A stretch of DNA of 63,627 nucleotides, from NCBI GenBank assembly GCA_964644025.1, contig CAZXVW010000002.1:1-63627 (forward strand), written 5' to 3'. This document shows, in pieces, positions 8,544-17,354 of this stretch. This DNA comes from CAZXVW01 sp964644025. Its GTDB lineage: Bacteria > Acidobacteriota > Terriglobia > Bryobacterales > Bryobacteraceae. Below the pieces are notes generated by a model, which worked only from the letters and a program-made list of their open reading frames with translations, was not told the origin of the DNA and searched no databases. A program made the translations under genes and the position numbers. Numbering within the stretch: position 1 is the first letter of the stretch; each line of letters begins with the position of its first letter.

Positions 8544-9941
8544 CTATTTCGGCTTCGGCCAGGGATAGTCGTCGCGGCCGGCTGTTGGTTCCTTCATTCC
8601 TTTCGGCAGCGTCTTCTGCCAGGCCAGCAGCTTCTGTGAGAGCCGCGCCACGACTTCCGGGCGCCGGTCCGCCAGGTTGTTCATCTCACGCGGATCGGCG
8701 GGGATGTTGTACAGCTCGACGCGGCTCCGGTCCGGATTCATGAGCAGCTTCCAGTTGCCGTCGCGGATGGAAAGCATCGGGCTTTTGTTCAGGACGTGGC
8801 CGGCGATGTTGAACCGCCACTCCCAAAAGATCGGCTTCGTGCGCGCCTGGGAAGCGCCGAGTAGCACGCTGCTGCGGTCCTCGCCGTCGAGTTTCAGCCC
8901 CGGTGGCAATTTCACTCCGGCCAGCCGGACGATAGTGGGAAGAAGGTCCACCGCCGTCATCACGTCGGCCTCATCGACGCGTCCGGCCGGCACGTGTCCC
9001 GGCCAGCGAACCAGGAACGGCAGCCGCACGCCTCCCTCGTACAGGCTGCGCTTGCGGCCGCGAAACGGACCCGGCGAGCCGACGCCGCTGTGGTTGGCGT
9101 TGCGAATATGAATGTCCTCGGGGCCGTTGTCGCTGGAGAACAGCACCAGCGTGTTTCTCGCCAGCCCCAGCTCGTCCAGGCGCTTGAGCAGGCGGCCGAC
9201 CTGCGTATCCAGGTCCGTTACTGAAGCGTAGTAGACCGGGGAAGCACCCACGTAAGGCACCCGCTGCGGCCCGTAGCGCCGGTAAGGCGCCATCTGCTCC
9301 TTGGTGGGATTCAGGGTGGCGTGGGGCACCAGGCTCCAGACATTCACGTAGAACGGACGGTCCTTGTGCTGTTCGATGAAGCGGATGGTTTCGTCTACGA
9401 TGAGCCGGCTGGAACGCGCCCGGAAGTCGATGCTGTTGGCGTCCGGCCAGCCGGGCCCGTTCGAGTTGACGGTCCGGCTGACGTCGATGCCGTAGGCCGA
9501 CGGCGTGGGAGCGCCTTGGCCGCTGCCAAGGTGCCACTTGCCGAAGTGCGCGGTGGCGTAGCCGGCTTGCTGGAGCAGCCGCGTCACGGTGGCGACCTTC
9601 GGGTCCAGCCAGTCCGGCATGTCGCGCCGGGCGTTGGCGGCGTGGCTGGCGAAGTGACCGTGCACGCGGTGCCGCGCGGGAAAGTGACCGGTCATCACCG
9701 CGGTGCGGGAAGGCGAGCAGACCGCCGAGTTGACGTAGAACTGGGTAAACAGCGTGCCCTCGCGCGCCAGCCGGTCCAGGTTCGGAGTCTTGATCTGCTG
9801 GTTTCCATAGCAGCCGAGGTCGCCCCAGCCCAGATCGTCGGCGAAAATGAAGATGACGTTGGGCCGGGCCGCCTGCGCCCCCAGCGCAAAACCGGGCAGG
9901 GCGGCCGCAGCCATTATCAGCAAGTGACGTCGAGTGATCAT
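8544..9941 (-). CDS. Sulfatase (arylsulfatase A-like, FGly type)
   Basis: A second exported sulfatase, 465 residues. The leader ITRRHLLIMAAAALPGFALG is Tat-like. The metal-site FADDLGWGD lies at about residues 33-41 and the formylglycine Cys is in CSPSR (about C75), followed by TAVMTGHFPARH. Compared with the sulfatase at 2428 the central region differs, so it is probably not a simple duplicate and may act on another sulfate position. It converges on the GH2 gene with 62 bases between the stops, and faces away from the S9 peptidase gene. Confidence 0.93.
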   Translation of the reverse strand: MITRRHLLIMAAAALPGFALGAQAARPNVIFIFADDLGWGDLGCYGNQQIKTPNLDRLAREGTLFTQFYVNSAVCSPSRTAVMTGHFPARHRVHGHFASHAANARRDMPDWLDPKVATVTRLLQQAGYATAHFGKWHLGSGQGAPTPSAYGIDVSRTVNSNGPGWPDANSIDFRARSSRLIVDETIRFIEQHKDRPFYVNVWSLVPHATLNPTKEQMAPYRRYGPQRVPYVGASPVYYASVTDLDTQVGRLLKRLDELGLARNTLVLFSSDNGPEDIHIRNANHSGVGSPGPFRGRKRSLYEGGVRLPFLVRWPGHVPAGRVDEADVMTAVDLLPTIVRLAGVKLPPGLKLDGEDRSSVLLGASQARTKPIFWEWRFNIAGHVLNKSPMLSIRDGNWKLLMNPDRSRVELYNIPADPREMNNLADRRPEVVARLSQKLLAWQKTLPKGMKEPTAGRDDYPWPKPK

Positions 9942-10000
9942 GGCTTCACCATTTTGCCTGATTTCGTCCGGGCTGTGCTGTCCATGTTAGGGTGAACACG

Positions 10001-11941
10001 ATGGCAATCCCGAAAACGGCTCGTTACGGCGAATGGGAATCGCCGATCAGCACGGAGATGCTGGTGGCCGAGAGCGTGCGGCTGGGCGGTGTGGCCGTGG
10101 ACGGACCCGATGTCTACTGGGTGGAAGGGCGGCCGATGGAAGGCGGCCGGAACGTGCTGCTGCGGTGGCGGGCCGGCGCAGCGGCGCCGGAGGAGGTAAC
10201 GCCGGAGCCTTACAGCGTGCGCACGCGCGCCCACGAGTACGGCGGCGGGGCCTACTTGGCGGCCGGGGGCGAGGTCTGGTTCGCCAACTTCGCCGACCAG
10301 CGTCTCTACCGCCAACGGCCGGGAGCACCGCCCGAGCCACTCACCGCCCCAGGCGAGTTCCGTTACGCCGACATGATCCTCGACGCGGCGCGCGGCCGGC
10401 TGATCTGCGTCCGGGAAGATCACTCCGGAGGTGGGGAACCGGTGAACGAGATCGTCGCCGTTGGCTTGGAAGACGGCGCCGTCGAAGTGCTGGCGGGCGG
10501 TCACGACTTCTGCTCCACGCCCGCTCTCAGCCCCGGCGGCGACCGGCTGGCGTGGCTCACCTGGGACCATCCCAATATGCCGTGGGATGAGACCATGGCC
10601 TGGGTGGCGGAGTTCGACCCGGCCGGCCGGCTCGAGGTTCCTCGCAAAGTGGCCGGCGGCGATGGCGTGTCCGTGTTTCAGCCGGCCTGGTCGCCCGCCG
10701 GCGAACTCTACGTGGCGGCGGATCCCGGCGGCTGGTGGAACCTGAACCGCTGGGACGGCGCGCGCCTTCACTGCGTGGTTGAAATGCCGGCCGAATTCGG
10801 CCAGCCGCAGTGGCTGTTCGGAATGCGCACCTACGGCTTCGCCGGCGACGGCAGCATCGTCTGCGCGTACTGCCGGCAGGGCGAGTGGCGGGCCGGCCGC
10901 CTGTTCCCGGAAACCGGTGAATTGCGCCGCCTGGGGCTCGATCTCACCGATATCGAGGGCCTGGCCGTGACGGACCGGCACGCCGTATTTCTCGGCGGTT
11001 CGCCGCGGCGACCGCTCGCGGTGATCCGCTTCGATCTGAAAACCGGCGAGCAGCGGGTCCTCCGCGAATCCGTCAGCGTGGCCGTGGATGCCTCCTGCAT
11101 TTCCGAGCCGGCCAACATCGAGTTCCCAACCGCTGGGGGCGAAACGGCTCACGGCTTCTTCTACCCGCCCCGGAACGGCGGCTTCACGGCGCCGGAGGGT
11201 GAACTTCCGCCCCTGATCGTGATCAGCCACGGCGGCCCGACGGCGGCAACCTCGACGGCGCTAAACCTGAAGCTGCAGTACTGGACCAGCCGGGGCTTTG
11301 CTGTTCTCGATGTCAATTACCGGGGGAGCACCGGCTACGGGCGGGCCTATCGCGACCGGTTGAAAGGCGAGTGGGGCATTGTGGACGTGGAGGATTGCCT
11401 TCACGGAGCACGCTACCTCGCCGATGCCGGCAAGGTGGACGCAGCCCGGCTGGTGATTCGGGGCGGCAGCGCAGGCGGCTACACCACGCTGGCCGCGCTG
11501 ACCTTCCATGACCTGTTCCGGGCCGGCGCCAGCTACTATGGCGTCGGCGACCTGGAGAGCCTGGTCCGGGACACGCACAAGTTCGAATCCCGTTACCTGG
11601 ACCAGCTCATCGGCCCGTACCCCGAGCGCAAAGACCTGTACCGCGCGCGGTCGCCGATCCACTTCACCGACCGGCTCTCTTGCCCGGTCATCTTCTTCCA
11701 GGGGCTGGACGACAGGGTGGTACCGCCGAACCAGGCCGAGCAGATGGTGGCGGCGCTGCGGGCGAGGCGGCTTCCGGTGGCTTACTTAGCTTTTGAAGGC
11801 GAGCAGCACGGGTTTCGCCGGGCGGAGACCATTCGCCGGGCGCTGGAAGCGGAGCTGTACTTCTACGGCCGCATCTTCGGTTTCACGCCGGCCGGCCGCA
11901 TCGAGCCGGTCCCCATCGAAAACCTGCCGAAGCCGCATTGA
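10001..11941 (+). CDS. S9 family prolyl oligopeptidase-like peptidase
   Basis: A 646-residue dipeptidyl-peptidase/acylaminoacyl-peptidase type enzyme without a signal peptide, so cytoplasmic. The N-terminal ~390 residues form the seven-bladed beta-propeller. The C-terminal alpha/beta hydrolase domain has the catalytic Ser in GGSAGGYTT (about S490), Asp in GLDDRVVPP (about D571) and His in EGEQHGFRRAE (about H603). A GTG at 9992 is in frame, but ATG 10001 is preferred. The promoter must lie in the 59 bases shared with the divergent sulfatase gene. The substrate is unknown: peptides or acyl-peptides. Confidence 0.9.
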   Translation: MAIPKTARYGEWESPISTEMLVAESVRLGGVAVDGPDVYWVEGRPMEGGRNVLLRWRAGAAAPEEVTPEPYSVRTRAHEYGGGAYLAAGGEVWFANFADQRLYRQRPGAPPEPLTAPGEFRYADMILDAARGRLICVREDHSGGGEPVNEIVAVGLEDGAVEVLAGGHDFCSTPALSPGGDRLAWLTWDHPNMPWDETMAWVAEFDPAGRLEVPRKVAGGDGVSVFQPAWSPAGELYVAADPGGWWNLNRWDGARLHCVVEMPAEFGQPQWLFGMRTYGFAGDGSIVCAYCRQGEWRAGRLFPETGELRRLGLDLTDIEGLAVTDRHAVFLGGSPRRPLAVIRFDLKTGEQRVLRESVSVAVDASCISEPANIEFPTAGGETAHGFFYPPRNGGFTAPEGELPPLIVISHGGPTAATSTALNLKLQYWTSRGFAVLDVNYRGSTGYGRAYRDRLKGEWGIVDVEDCLHGARYLADAGKVDAARLVIRGGSAGGYTTLAALTFHDLFRAGASYYGVGDLESLVRDTHKFESRYLDQLIGPYPERKDLYRARSPIHFTDRLSCPVIFFQGLDDRVVPPNQAEQMVAALRARRLPVAYLAFEGEQHGFRRAETIRRALEAELYFYGRIFGFTPAGRIEPVPIENLPKPH

Positions 11942-11980
11942 GGCGGCAGGCACTCGTGGCTGATACCTGGAGTGCTGTCG

Positions 11981-12009
11981 TTGACGGCGGGTGATATCGT
12001 AAATAGTTA
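11981..12009 (+). promoter_or_regulatory. Weak sigma70-like promoter upstream of ribulokinase
   Basis: TTGACG at 11981-11986 and TAGTTA at 12004-12009 are separated by 17 bases. The -35 is good and the -10 is poor, matching only the first TA of TATAAT. The ribulokinase start is 91 bases downstream. Confidence 0.3.
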
Positions 12010-12099
12010 ACCAGGAGCCGGGACCGAGGCGTTTTTCCCGGCAGAGTTCACCGAAAGGCGGTTTCCCGCTGTTCGATTGCGGTTTTGAGGAGATGATCT

Positions 12100-13686
12100 A
12101 TGGCGATTGTTGCTGGTGTTGATTTTGGAACGCTGAGTGTGCGCGTCTCGATTGTGGACAGCGAACGGGGCAGGATCGGATCCGCGGTGGCCTCATTCCC
12201 GCTCCATCGCAAGAAGGAGGACCCGGATCATGCCACCCAGAGCCACCAGGACCACATGGAGGGCCTGGTCAAGGCCACCCGGGACGCCCTGGCCGAGGCC
12301 GGCGTACGCGGCGAGGACGTGGTAGCGCTGGCGCTCGATACCACCGGATCGAGCGTGGTTCCGGTCGGCGAAGGACTGGAACCCCTGGATGACTATTACA
12401 TGTGGTGCGACCACCGCGCCAAACAGGAAGCGGCGCTCATCACCGAGACGGCTCACCGCGAAGGCCTCGAGGCGATCAACTGGTGCGGCGGGGTGTATTC
12501 CTCGGAGTGGGGTTTCGCCAAGCTGCTCCACTGGCTCCGGCACAACCCGGACAAGCGCGAGCAGATGGTGACTGCGCTCGAGCACTGCGACATGGTGGCC
12601 GCGGTGCTGACCGGGGTGAAGGACCCGGCGGAAGTGCCGCGGAGCATCTGCGCGATGGGCCACAAGTGGATGTGGAACGCCGAACTCGGCGGACTGCCCC
12701 CCGAAGAGTTCCTGGTGAAAGTGGACCCGCTGTTCCGCGGCGTGCGCGCCAAGCTCGGCGGCCGCTATGCCACCTCGGATACAATCGCCGGCCGCCTGAC
12801 GCCGGAATGGGCGGGCCGGCTCGGTTTGAAGCCCGGCATTCCCATCCCGGTGGGCGCCTTCGACGCGCACTGGGACGCCATCGGGGCAGGCATCCGCGAA
12901 GGGGACGTGGTGAACGTGGTGGGCACCTCTACCTGCATCATGGCCATTGCCAGCCAGACCCGGCTGATCCCGGGTGTCTGCGGCGTGGTCCGCGGTTCCA
13001 TCCATCCGGCCTACGCCGGCATCGAGGCGGGCCTTTCCGCCACCGGCGACATCTTCGACGCCATTGCGCGCCGCGCCGGCGCCACCGTGGCCGAGCTTTC
13101 CCAGGGCCTGGAGCAATACCGCGCCGGACAAACCGGCCTGTTGCGCCTCACCTGGGACAACGGCGACCGCACCGTACTGGTGAACCCGAACCTCGGCGGC
13201 GTCACCTTCGGCTGGAACCTGACGCATACCGCGCAGGACGAGCTGTTCGCGGCGATTGAAGGCACCGCGTTCCACACCCGCGTCATCCTGGAGCGCATGG
13301 CCGACTACGGCGTGCCCATTCGCCGCGTTATCAACGGCGGCGGTGTCCCGCAGAGGAATGAAACGCTCAACCGTGTCTACGCCAACGTCCTGAACAAGCC
13401 CGTTCTGGTGCCGGAGACCGAAGTTACCAGCCTCGGCTCGGCGATCTTCGCCTTTCTGGCGGCGGGCGTGTTCCCCTCCATCGAGGCAGCCCAAGACGCC
13501 CTGTGCCCGAGCTACCGCACTGTGGAGCCGGATGCCGGCGAGCACGCGGTTTACGAGAAGCTCTACCCGCTATTCCGGCGCCTGTATTTCGGCTTCGGCA
13601 AAGCCGATGCGGAAGCCATCGAAGCGGGCGATGTGCTGCCCGCGCTCCGGGACCTGGCCCGGCGGGGAGAGCCCGCCGAGGGATAA
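12100..13686 (+). CDS. araB: Ribulokinase
   Basis: A 528-residue FGGY-family carbohydrate kinase that should phosphorylate L-ribulose to L-ribulose 5-phosphate in L-arabinose use. Diagnostic segments are GVDFGTLSVRVSIVD at the N-terminus (ATP phosphate loop), DTTGSSVVPV, the AraB-specific MGHKWMWN, AFDAHWDAIGAG and the C-terminal GGGVPQRNETLN. The Shine-Dalgarno GAGGAG lies 7 bases before ATG 12100. No araA or araD is in the window, so arabinose isomerase and epimerase must be elsewhere. It converges on the PlsC genes with one base between the stop codons. Confidence 0.92.
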   Translation: MAIVAGVDFGTLSVRVSIVDSERGRIGSAVASFPLHRKKEDPDHATQSHQDHMEGLVKATRDALAEAGVRGEDVVALALDTTGSSVVPVGEGLEPLDDYYMWCDHRAKQEAALITETAHREGLEAINWCGGVYSSEWGFAKLLHWLRHNPDKREQMVTALEHCDMVAAVLTGVKDPAEVPRSICAMGHKWMWNAELGGLPPEEFLVKVDPLFRGVRAKLGGRYATSDTIAGRLTPEWAGRLGLKPGIPIPVGAFDAHWDAIGAGIREGDVVNVVGTSTCIMAIASQTRLIPGVCGVVRGSIHPAYAGIEAGLSATGDIFDAIARRAGATVAELSQGLEQYRAGQTGLLRLTWDNGDRTVLVNPNLGGVTFGWNLTHTAQDELFAAIEGTAFHTRVILERMADYGVPIRRVINGGGVPQRNETLNRVYANVLNKPVLVPETEVTSLGSAIFAFLAAGVFPSIEAAQDALCPSYRTVEPDAGEHAVYEKLYPLFRRLYFGFGKADAEAIEAGDVLPALRDLARRGEPAEG

Positions 13687-13687
13687 G

Positions 13688-14455
13688 CTACGCACCCGGG
13701 CCGCGCAGCTCGGCCAGCATGCCGGCCACCGTGCTGAACAGAAGCTGGTTAAGGCGCGCGCGGTCCTTGAGAGCGTACTCGCCGGTCGGTATGGGCCGGC
13801 CGAACACCAGTTCCACCGGACCACCGCGAACGTGAATGCTGCCGATCGGCAGCACCTCGCGCGTGCCGTTGATCGCAAACGGGATGATGGGAACACCGGC
13901 CTTGATGGCGATGTAGGCGGCTCCTTCCTTGAACTGCTCCAGGCCCGCCGGGGAACGGGAACCTTCCGGAAACACCAGGATGGAGAGGTTCCTGGCGCGG
14001 GCGGTCCGGGCGGCCTCGGTCATCGCCCGGAGCGAGGCGCGCGCATTACCCTCCGGCACGGAGAAATGCCCGCACCGCCGCAAGTGCGTTCCCAGGAACG
14101 GCAAGCGCACGTACTTGGCGTTGACCAGGAACAGGAAACGCGCCGGCACCGCCGCCAGCACCACCGGTGTGTCCATCAGGCTCAGATGATTGCCCGCGAA
14201 GACGTAGTTGCGGGCCGTGTCAATGTTCTCCAGCCCGCGCACGCGGAGCCGCACGCCGGCGATTCCCAGCAGCATGCGCGCCCAGCGGCGGGCGATCCGG
14301 TCCGTCCGCCGTCCCTCTGGATCGAAGAACGAGACGGCGACCGAGATCGATCCCATAACGATCGTGGCAAGGATGATCAGCGGGTCCTTGATCAGCAGCG
14401 CCCACAGCAAGCTCAGCGACATAGCGGCGAGAGGGAGATTATACCAGCCCGTCAC
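13688..14455 (-). CDS. 1-acyl-sn-glycerol-3-phosphate acyltransferase (PlsC family)
   Basis: A 255-residue membrane-associated acyltransferase that puts the second acyl chain on lysophosphatidate or a related acceptor. One or two N-terminal membrane helices (about residues 12-42) precede the NHLSLMD motif (H90, D95), which is the catalytic HX4D, and the FPEGSRS motif that binds acceptor phosphate. An alternative start at 14422 (MSLSLLWALL) would shorten the N-terminus. It follows its paralogue by 21 bases in the same direction. Confidence 0.88.
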   Translation of the reverse strand: MTGWYNLPLAAMSLSLLWALLIKDPLIILATIVMGSISVAVSFFDPEGRRTDRIARRWARMLLGIAGVRLRVRGLENIDTARNYVFAGNHLSLMDTPVVLAAVPARFLFLVNAKYVRLPFLGTHLRRCGHFSVPEGNARASLRAMTEAARTARARNLSILVFPEGSRSPAGLEQFKEGAAYIAIKAGVPIIPFAINGTREVLPIGSIHVRGGPVELVFGRPIPTGEYALKDRARLNQLLFSTVAGMLAELRGPGA

Positions 14456-14476
14456 CCGGCAACCGGGAGCCGTGGT

Positions 14477-15223
14477 TCAAACGGTCCGGACGGCTTCGGC
14501 CGGCTGGTGAGTTTCGGCGATAGATTCCCGGAGCCGCCGGGAAAGCTCGCTGCGGTCCCGCAAGCTCAGATCCAGGGTGGGAACCGGCTCGCCGATCCTC
14601 ATCCTGACCCGGCCGCCGCGAACCAGTGCCGATCCCGGCGGCAGAATTTCCCGGGCGCCCAGCAGCGACACCGGCACGATGGGGACGCCGGCCTTGATAG
14701 CGAGGTAGGCCGCCTCGTCTGTGAGGGGACGCAGTTCGCCGCTGGTCCTGCCGCCCTCGGGAAACAGGAGCACCGAGATGCCGTGTTCCTGGATCACCTC
14801 CGCCGCCGCGGACATGCTTTTCAGGGACTCCCGGACGGTGGAACGGTTCACGGGCAGGTGTCCGGCGCGCCGCAGGTGGCAGCCGAAAAAGGGAATGCGG
14901 AAGAGGCTCCTGTTGGCGAGGAAGCGGAACTGGACGGGAATCTGCGCCAGGATGCAGGGAGCATCGAAATAGCTCCGGTGGTTGGCGGCGAAGACGTAGC
15001 TGCCGCCGGGGGCGATCTTTTCCCGCCCTTCCACCGCGACGCGGACCCGGGCGATCCCCAGCAGCATTCGCGACCAGGAGCGGACCACCGAGTGCTGGCT
15101 CCGCCCGCTCGAATCGAACAAGGATGCCAGCAGCCACAGCGCCCCTGCCCCGGCCGTGACCAGCAGCATGAGGGGACCGGTGTAGAAAACGAGGCGGAGT
15201 TTGGCAACGAGCGTCGACATCAA
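14477..15223 (-). CDS. Second PlsC-family acyltransferase
   Basis: A 248-residue paralogue of the next gene, with an N-terminal membrane helix (YTGPLMLLVTAGAGALWLLA), the HX4D motif in NHRSYFD (H82, D87) and FPEGGRTSGE for acceptor binding. Tandem PlsC copies usually differ in chain or acceptor preference. This one could be a lysophospholipid or ornithine-lipid acyltransferase rather than the housekeeping enzyme. A 113-base gap separates it from the capD-like gene, so read-through from the exopolysaccharide operon is possible but not shown. Confidence 0.86.
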   Translation of the reverse strand: MMSTLVAKLRLVFYTGPLMLLVTAGAGALWLLASLFDSSGRSQHSVVRSWSRMLLGIARVRVAVEGREKIAPGGSYVFAANHRSYFDAPCILAQIPVQFRFLANRSLFRIPFFGCHLRRAGHLPVNRSTVRESLKSMSAAAEVIQEHGISVLLFPEGGRTSGELRPLTDEAAYLAIKAGVPIVPVSLLGAREILPPGSALVRGGRVRMRIGEPVPTLDLSLRDRSELSRRLRESIAETHQPAEAVRTV

Positions 15224-15336
15224 TTGGTGGCGCGACGAACGGCTCGTGGCGTTTGGCAGCCGCTGCCAGGTATTCTATCGCAACCGCGCCCCGGCCCACC
15301 GGAGAGTCCGGAACCGCGGCGTGAGGAAACACCCGT

Positions 15337-17289
15337 TCAGCCAGCCGCGCTGGCCACGGCCTTGCGTCGCGCCTGGGACGCGGGCCACACGGCTGCCTGG
15401 GGAAGCCGGGCCGCGGCGAGCACCCTCGTACTCGGCCGGTACTCGGGAACCACCACCTGGAGGTATTCCACCAGCTTCCGGGCGTCCCGGGTGGCGCTCA
15501 GCGTAGCGAGGACGCGCAGGTGCTCCTGCATCTGGCCGTAGTCAAGCTCCGGACCCGTGAAGATGCGGATCTTCTCGTGTGGCGTAGCGGCGGTGGTTTC
15601 CGTGGTGGAATTCAGTTCCTCCCGCAACTTTTCTCCCGGGCGGATGCCGGTGAACTCGATGGCAATCTCCGCATCGGGGCGAAAACCTGACAACAGGATC
15701 AGGTTCCGGGCCAGCTCAGTGATCTTGACCGGCTCGCCCATGTCCAGGACAAAGATCTCGCCGCCTTCTCCCATCGCGGCGGCCTGGAGCACGAGCTGAA
15801 CCGCCTCGCTGATGGTCATGAAATAACGCTCCATGTCCGGGTGGGTGACGGTGACCGGACCGCCGGCGGCGATCTGCTTCTTGAACAGCGGGATCACGCT
15901 CCCGTTGCTGCCGAGCACGTTGCCGAAGCGCACCGCGATGTAGCTCGGCCCCCTGTTCTGCATAGACTTGACAATCAGCTCCGCGACCCGCTTGGTCGCG
16001 CCCATGACGTTGGCCGGCCGCACCGCCTTGTCCGAGGAAATCAACACGAACTTCCGGACTCCGTACTCCTCGGCGGCCCGCACCACGTTCAGGGTGCCGA
16101 AGACGTTGTTTTCCACCGCCTCGAAGATATGGTCTTCCATCATGGGAACGTGCTTGTAGGCGGCGGCGTGATAAATAAGCTCCGGTCCGTACCGTGACAT
16201 TACCTCGGCGAGCCGCTTCGGGTTCTGGATGCTCCCAATAGCAGGGTAGAACTCGATTTCCGGGAAGCGGCTTTCCATTTCGTGATTGAGCTCGTAAAGG
16301 GCATTCTCCGAGATCTCGTAGCCGACGAGCATCGACGGGCCGAATCGCGCCACCTGCCGGCAAAGCTCGCTCCCGATGGAACCGCCGGCGCCGGTAACCA
16401 GAACCACGCGGCCCTCGATCGAGGCCCGGATGGTTGCTTCGTCCAGTTCCACCGGGTGCCGCCCCAGCAGGTCCTCCATGGCAATCTCGCGTACCTGTCC
16501 GGCCAGGGTCCGGCCATCGAGAATCTCTTCCAGCGCCGGTACGGTCTTGCACGGCACACCGGCGGCGCGGCAGCGTTCGAAGATGGCGGTCATCTGGCTG
16601 CCGGTCGCCGACGGGATCGCAATGAGCACCTCATCGACGCGGTGCCGGGCCGCCAGTTTCTTCAGCCGCGAGCCGTCGCCCAGAACCGGCAGGCCGTGAA
16701 TGAGCGCCTGCCGCTTGGCCGGGTCGTCGTCAAGAAAACCGACCGGCCAGTAGGAAAGCCGAGGGTTGGTGCGGATATCCTGAAGCAGGATCTCTCCCGC
16801 GTCGCCCGCACCGTAGATCAGCACGCGCTTTCGCGTGCGGCCCAACCGGGCGATGACCATCCGGTCGCGGCACCACCGCATGCTCACCCGGAGCGCGGCC
16901 GTGGCCACCAGGCACAGGAGGAAATCAATCAAGTAAATCGAGCGTGGAAAGCCGGCCGGCCCGAACAACAGGATCACTACGCCGCCCAACAATGAGCCTT
17001 TCCCGTTGGCGATGGCAATCCTGCTCAGATCCGCGGGCGCCAGGATCCGGGACGATTCCATATCCAGGCCCTCGTGGCGGAACATGAGGAGCTTGGCCAC
17101 CGTCCAGGCCGCCAGCGCCGCGGTCAGGTGGGCATGCCAATACGGGTCGATCGTGAAATCGAACCGGAGCAAGAACGCCAGCCAGCCGCAGAGGCCGAAC
17201 GCGGCAGCGTAAGCCAGCCAGATAACGGCCCCCAGCAGACGGGACCAGCCGGTAACCGTCCGCAAAGGTAACCCTTCAAAAAACCTCAT
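15337..17289 (-). CDS. Membrane-bound nucleoside-diphosphate-sugar 4,6-dehydratase (CapD/PglF/WbpM family)
   Basis: A 650-residue enzyme of the long FlaA1/CapD class. About four N-terminal membrane helices (residues ~15-135) precede a first Rossmann-like domain with GAGDAGEILLQDI. The catalytic SDR domain follows, with NAD-binding TGAGGSIGSELC near residue 298 and YHAAAYKHVPMME near 365. Long CapD proteins convert UDP-GlcNAc to the 4-keto-6-deoxy sugar, the substrate for DegT aminotransferases such as the one at 23913. It is the last gene of the exopolysaccharide operon, 65 bases after the GT4 gene. The product sugar is inferred from the DegT and PglC-like partners. Confidence 0.92.
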   Translation of the reverse strand: MRFFEGLPLRTVTGWSRLLGAVIWLAYAAAFGLCGWLAFLLRFDFTIDPYWHAHLTAALAAWTVAKLLMFRHEGLDMESSRILAPADLSRIAIANGKGSLLGGVVILLFGPAGFPRSIYLIDFLLCLVATAALRVSMRWCRDRMVIARLGRTRKRVLIYGAGDAGEILLQDIRTNPRLSYWPVGFLDDDPAKRQALIHGLPVLGDGSRLKKLAARHRVDEVLIAIPSATGSQMTAIFERCRAAGVPCKTVPALEEILDGRTLAGQVREIAMEDLLGRHPVELDEATIRASIEGRVVLVTGAGGSIGSELCRQVARFGPSMLVGYEISENALYELNHEMESRFPEIEFYPAIGSIQNPKRLAEVMSRYGPELIYHAAAYKHVPMMEDHIFEAVENNVFGTLNVVRAAEEYGVRKFVLISSDKAVRPANVMGATKRVAELIVKSMQNRGPSYIAVRFGNVLGSNGSVIPLFKKQIAAGGPVTVTHPDMERYFMTISEAVQLVLQAAAMGEGGEIFVLDMGEPVKITELARNLILLSGFRPDAEIAIEFTGIRPGEKLREELNSTTETTAATPHEKIRIFTGPELDYGQMQEHLRVLATLSATRDARKLVEYLQVVVPEYRPSTRVLAAARLPQAAVWPASQARRKAVASAAG

Positions 17290-17354
17290 GGTAGTCAGCC
17301 TTCTCTGTTTTTGCTTGCGCGTTTTCGCCAGGCATCAGAGGACCCGGCGTGGCC

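Noticed and set aside
12193..13545. Minus-strand open frame of 450 codons opposite ribulokinase
   Set aside because: Antisense shadow; the plus-strand frame is a complete AraB.
13532..15541. Plus-strand open frame of 669 codons over the PlsC pair
   Set aside because: Antisense to two genes with complete HX4D acyltransferase motifs; no motif of its own.
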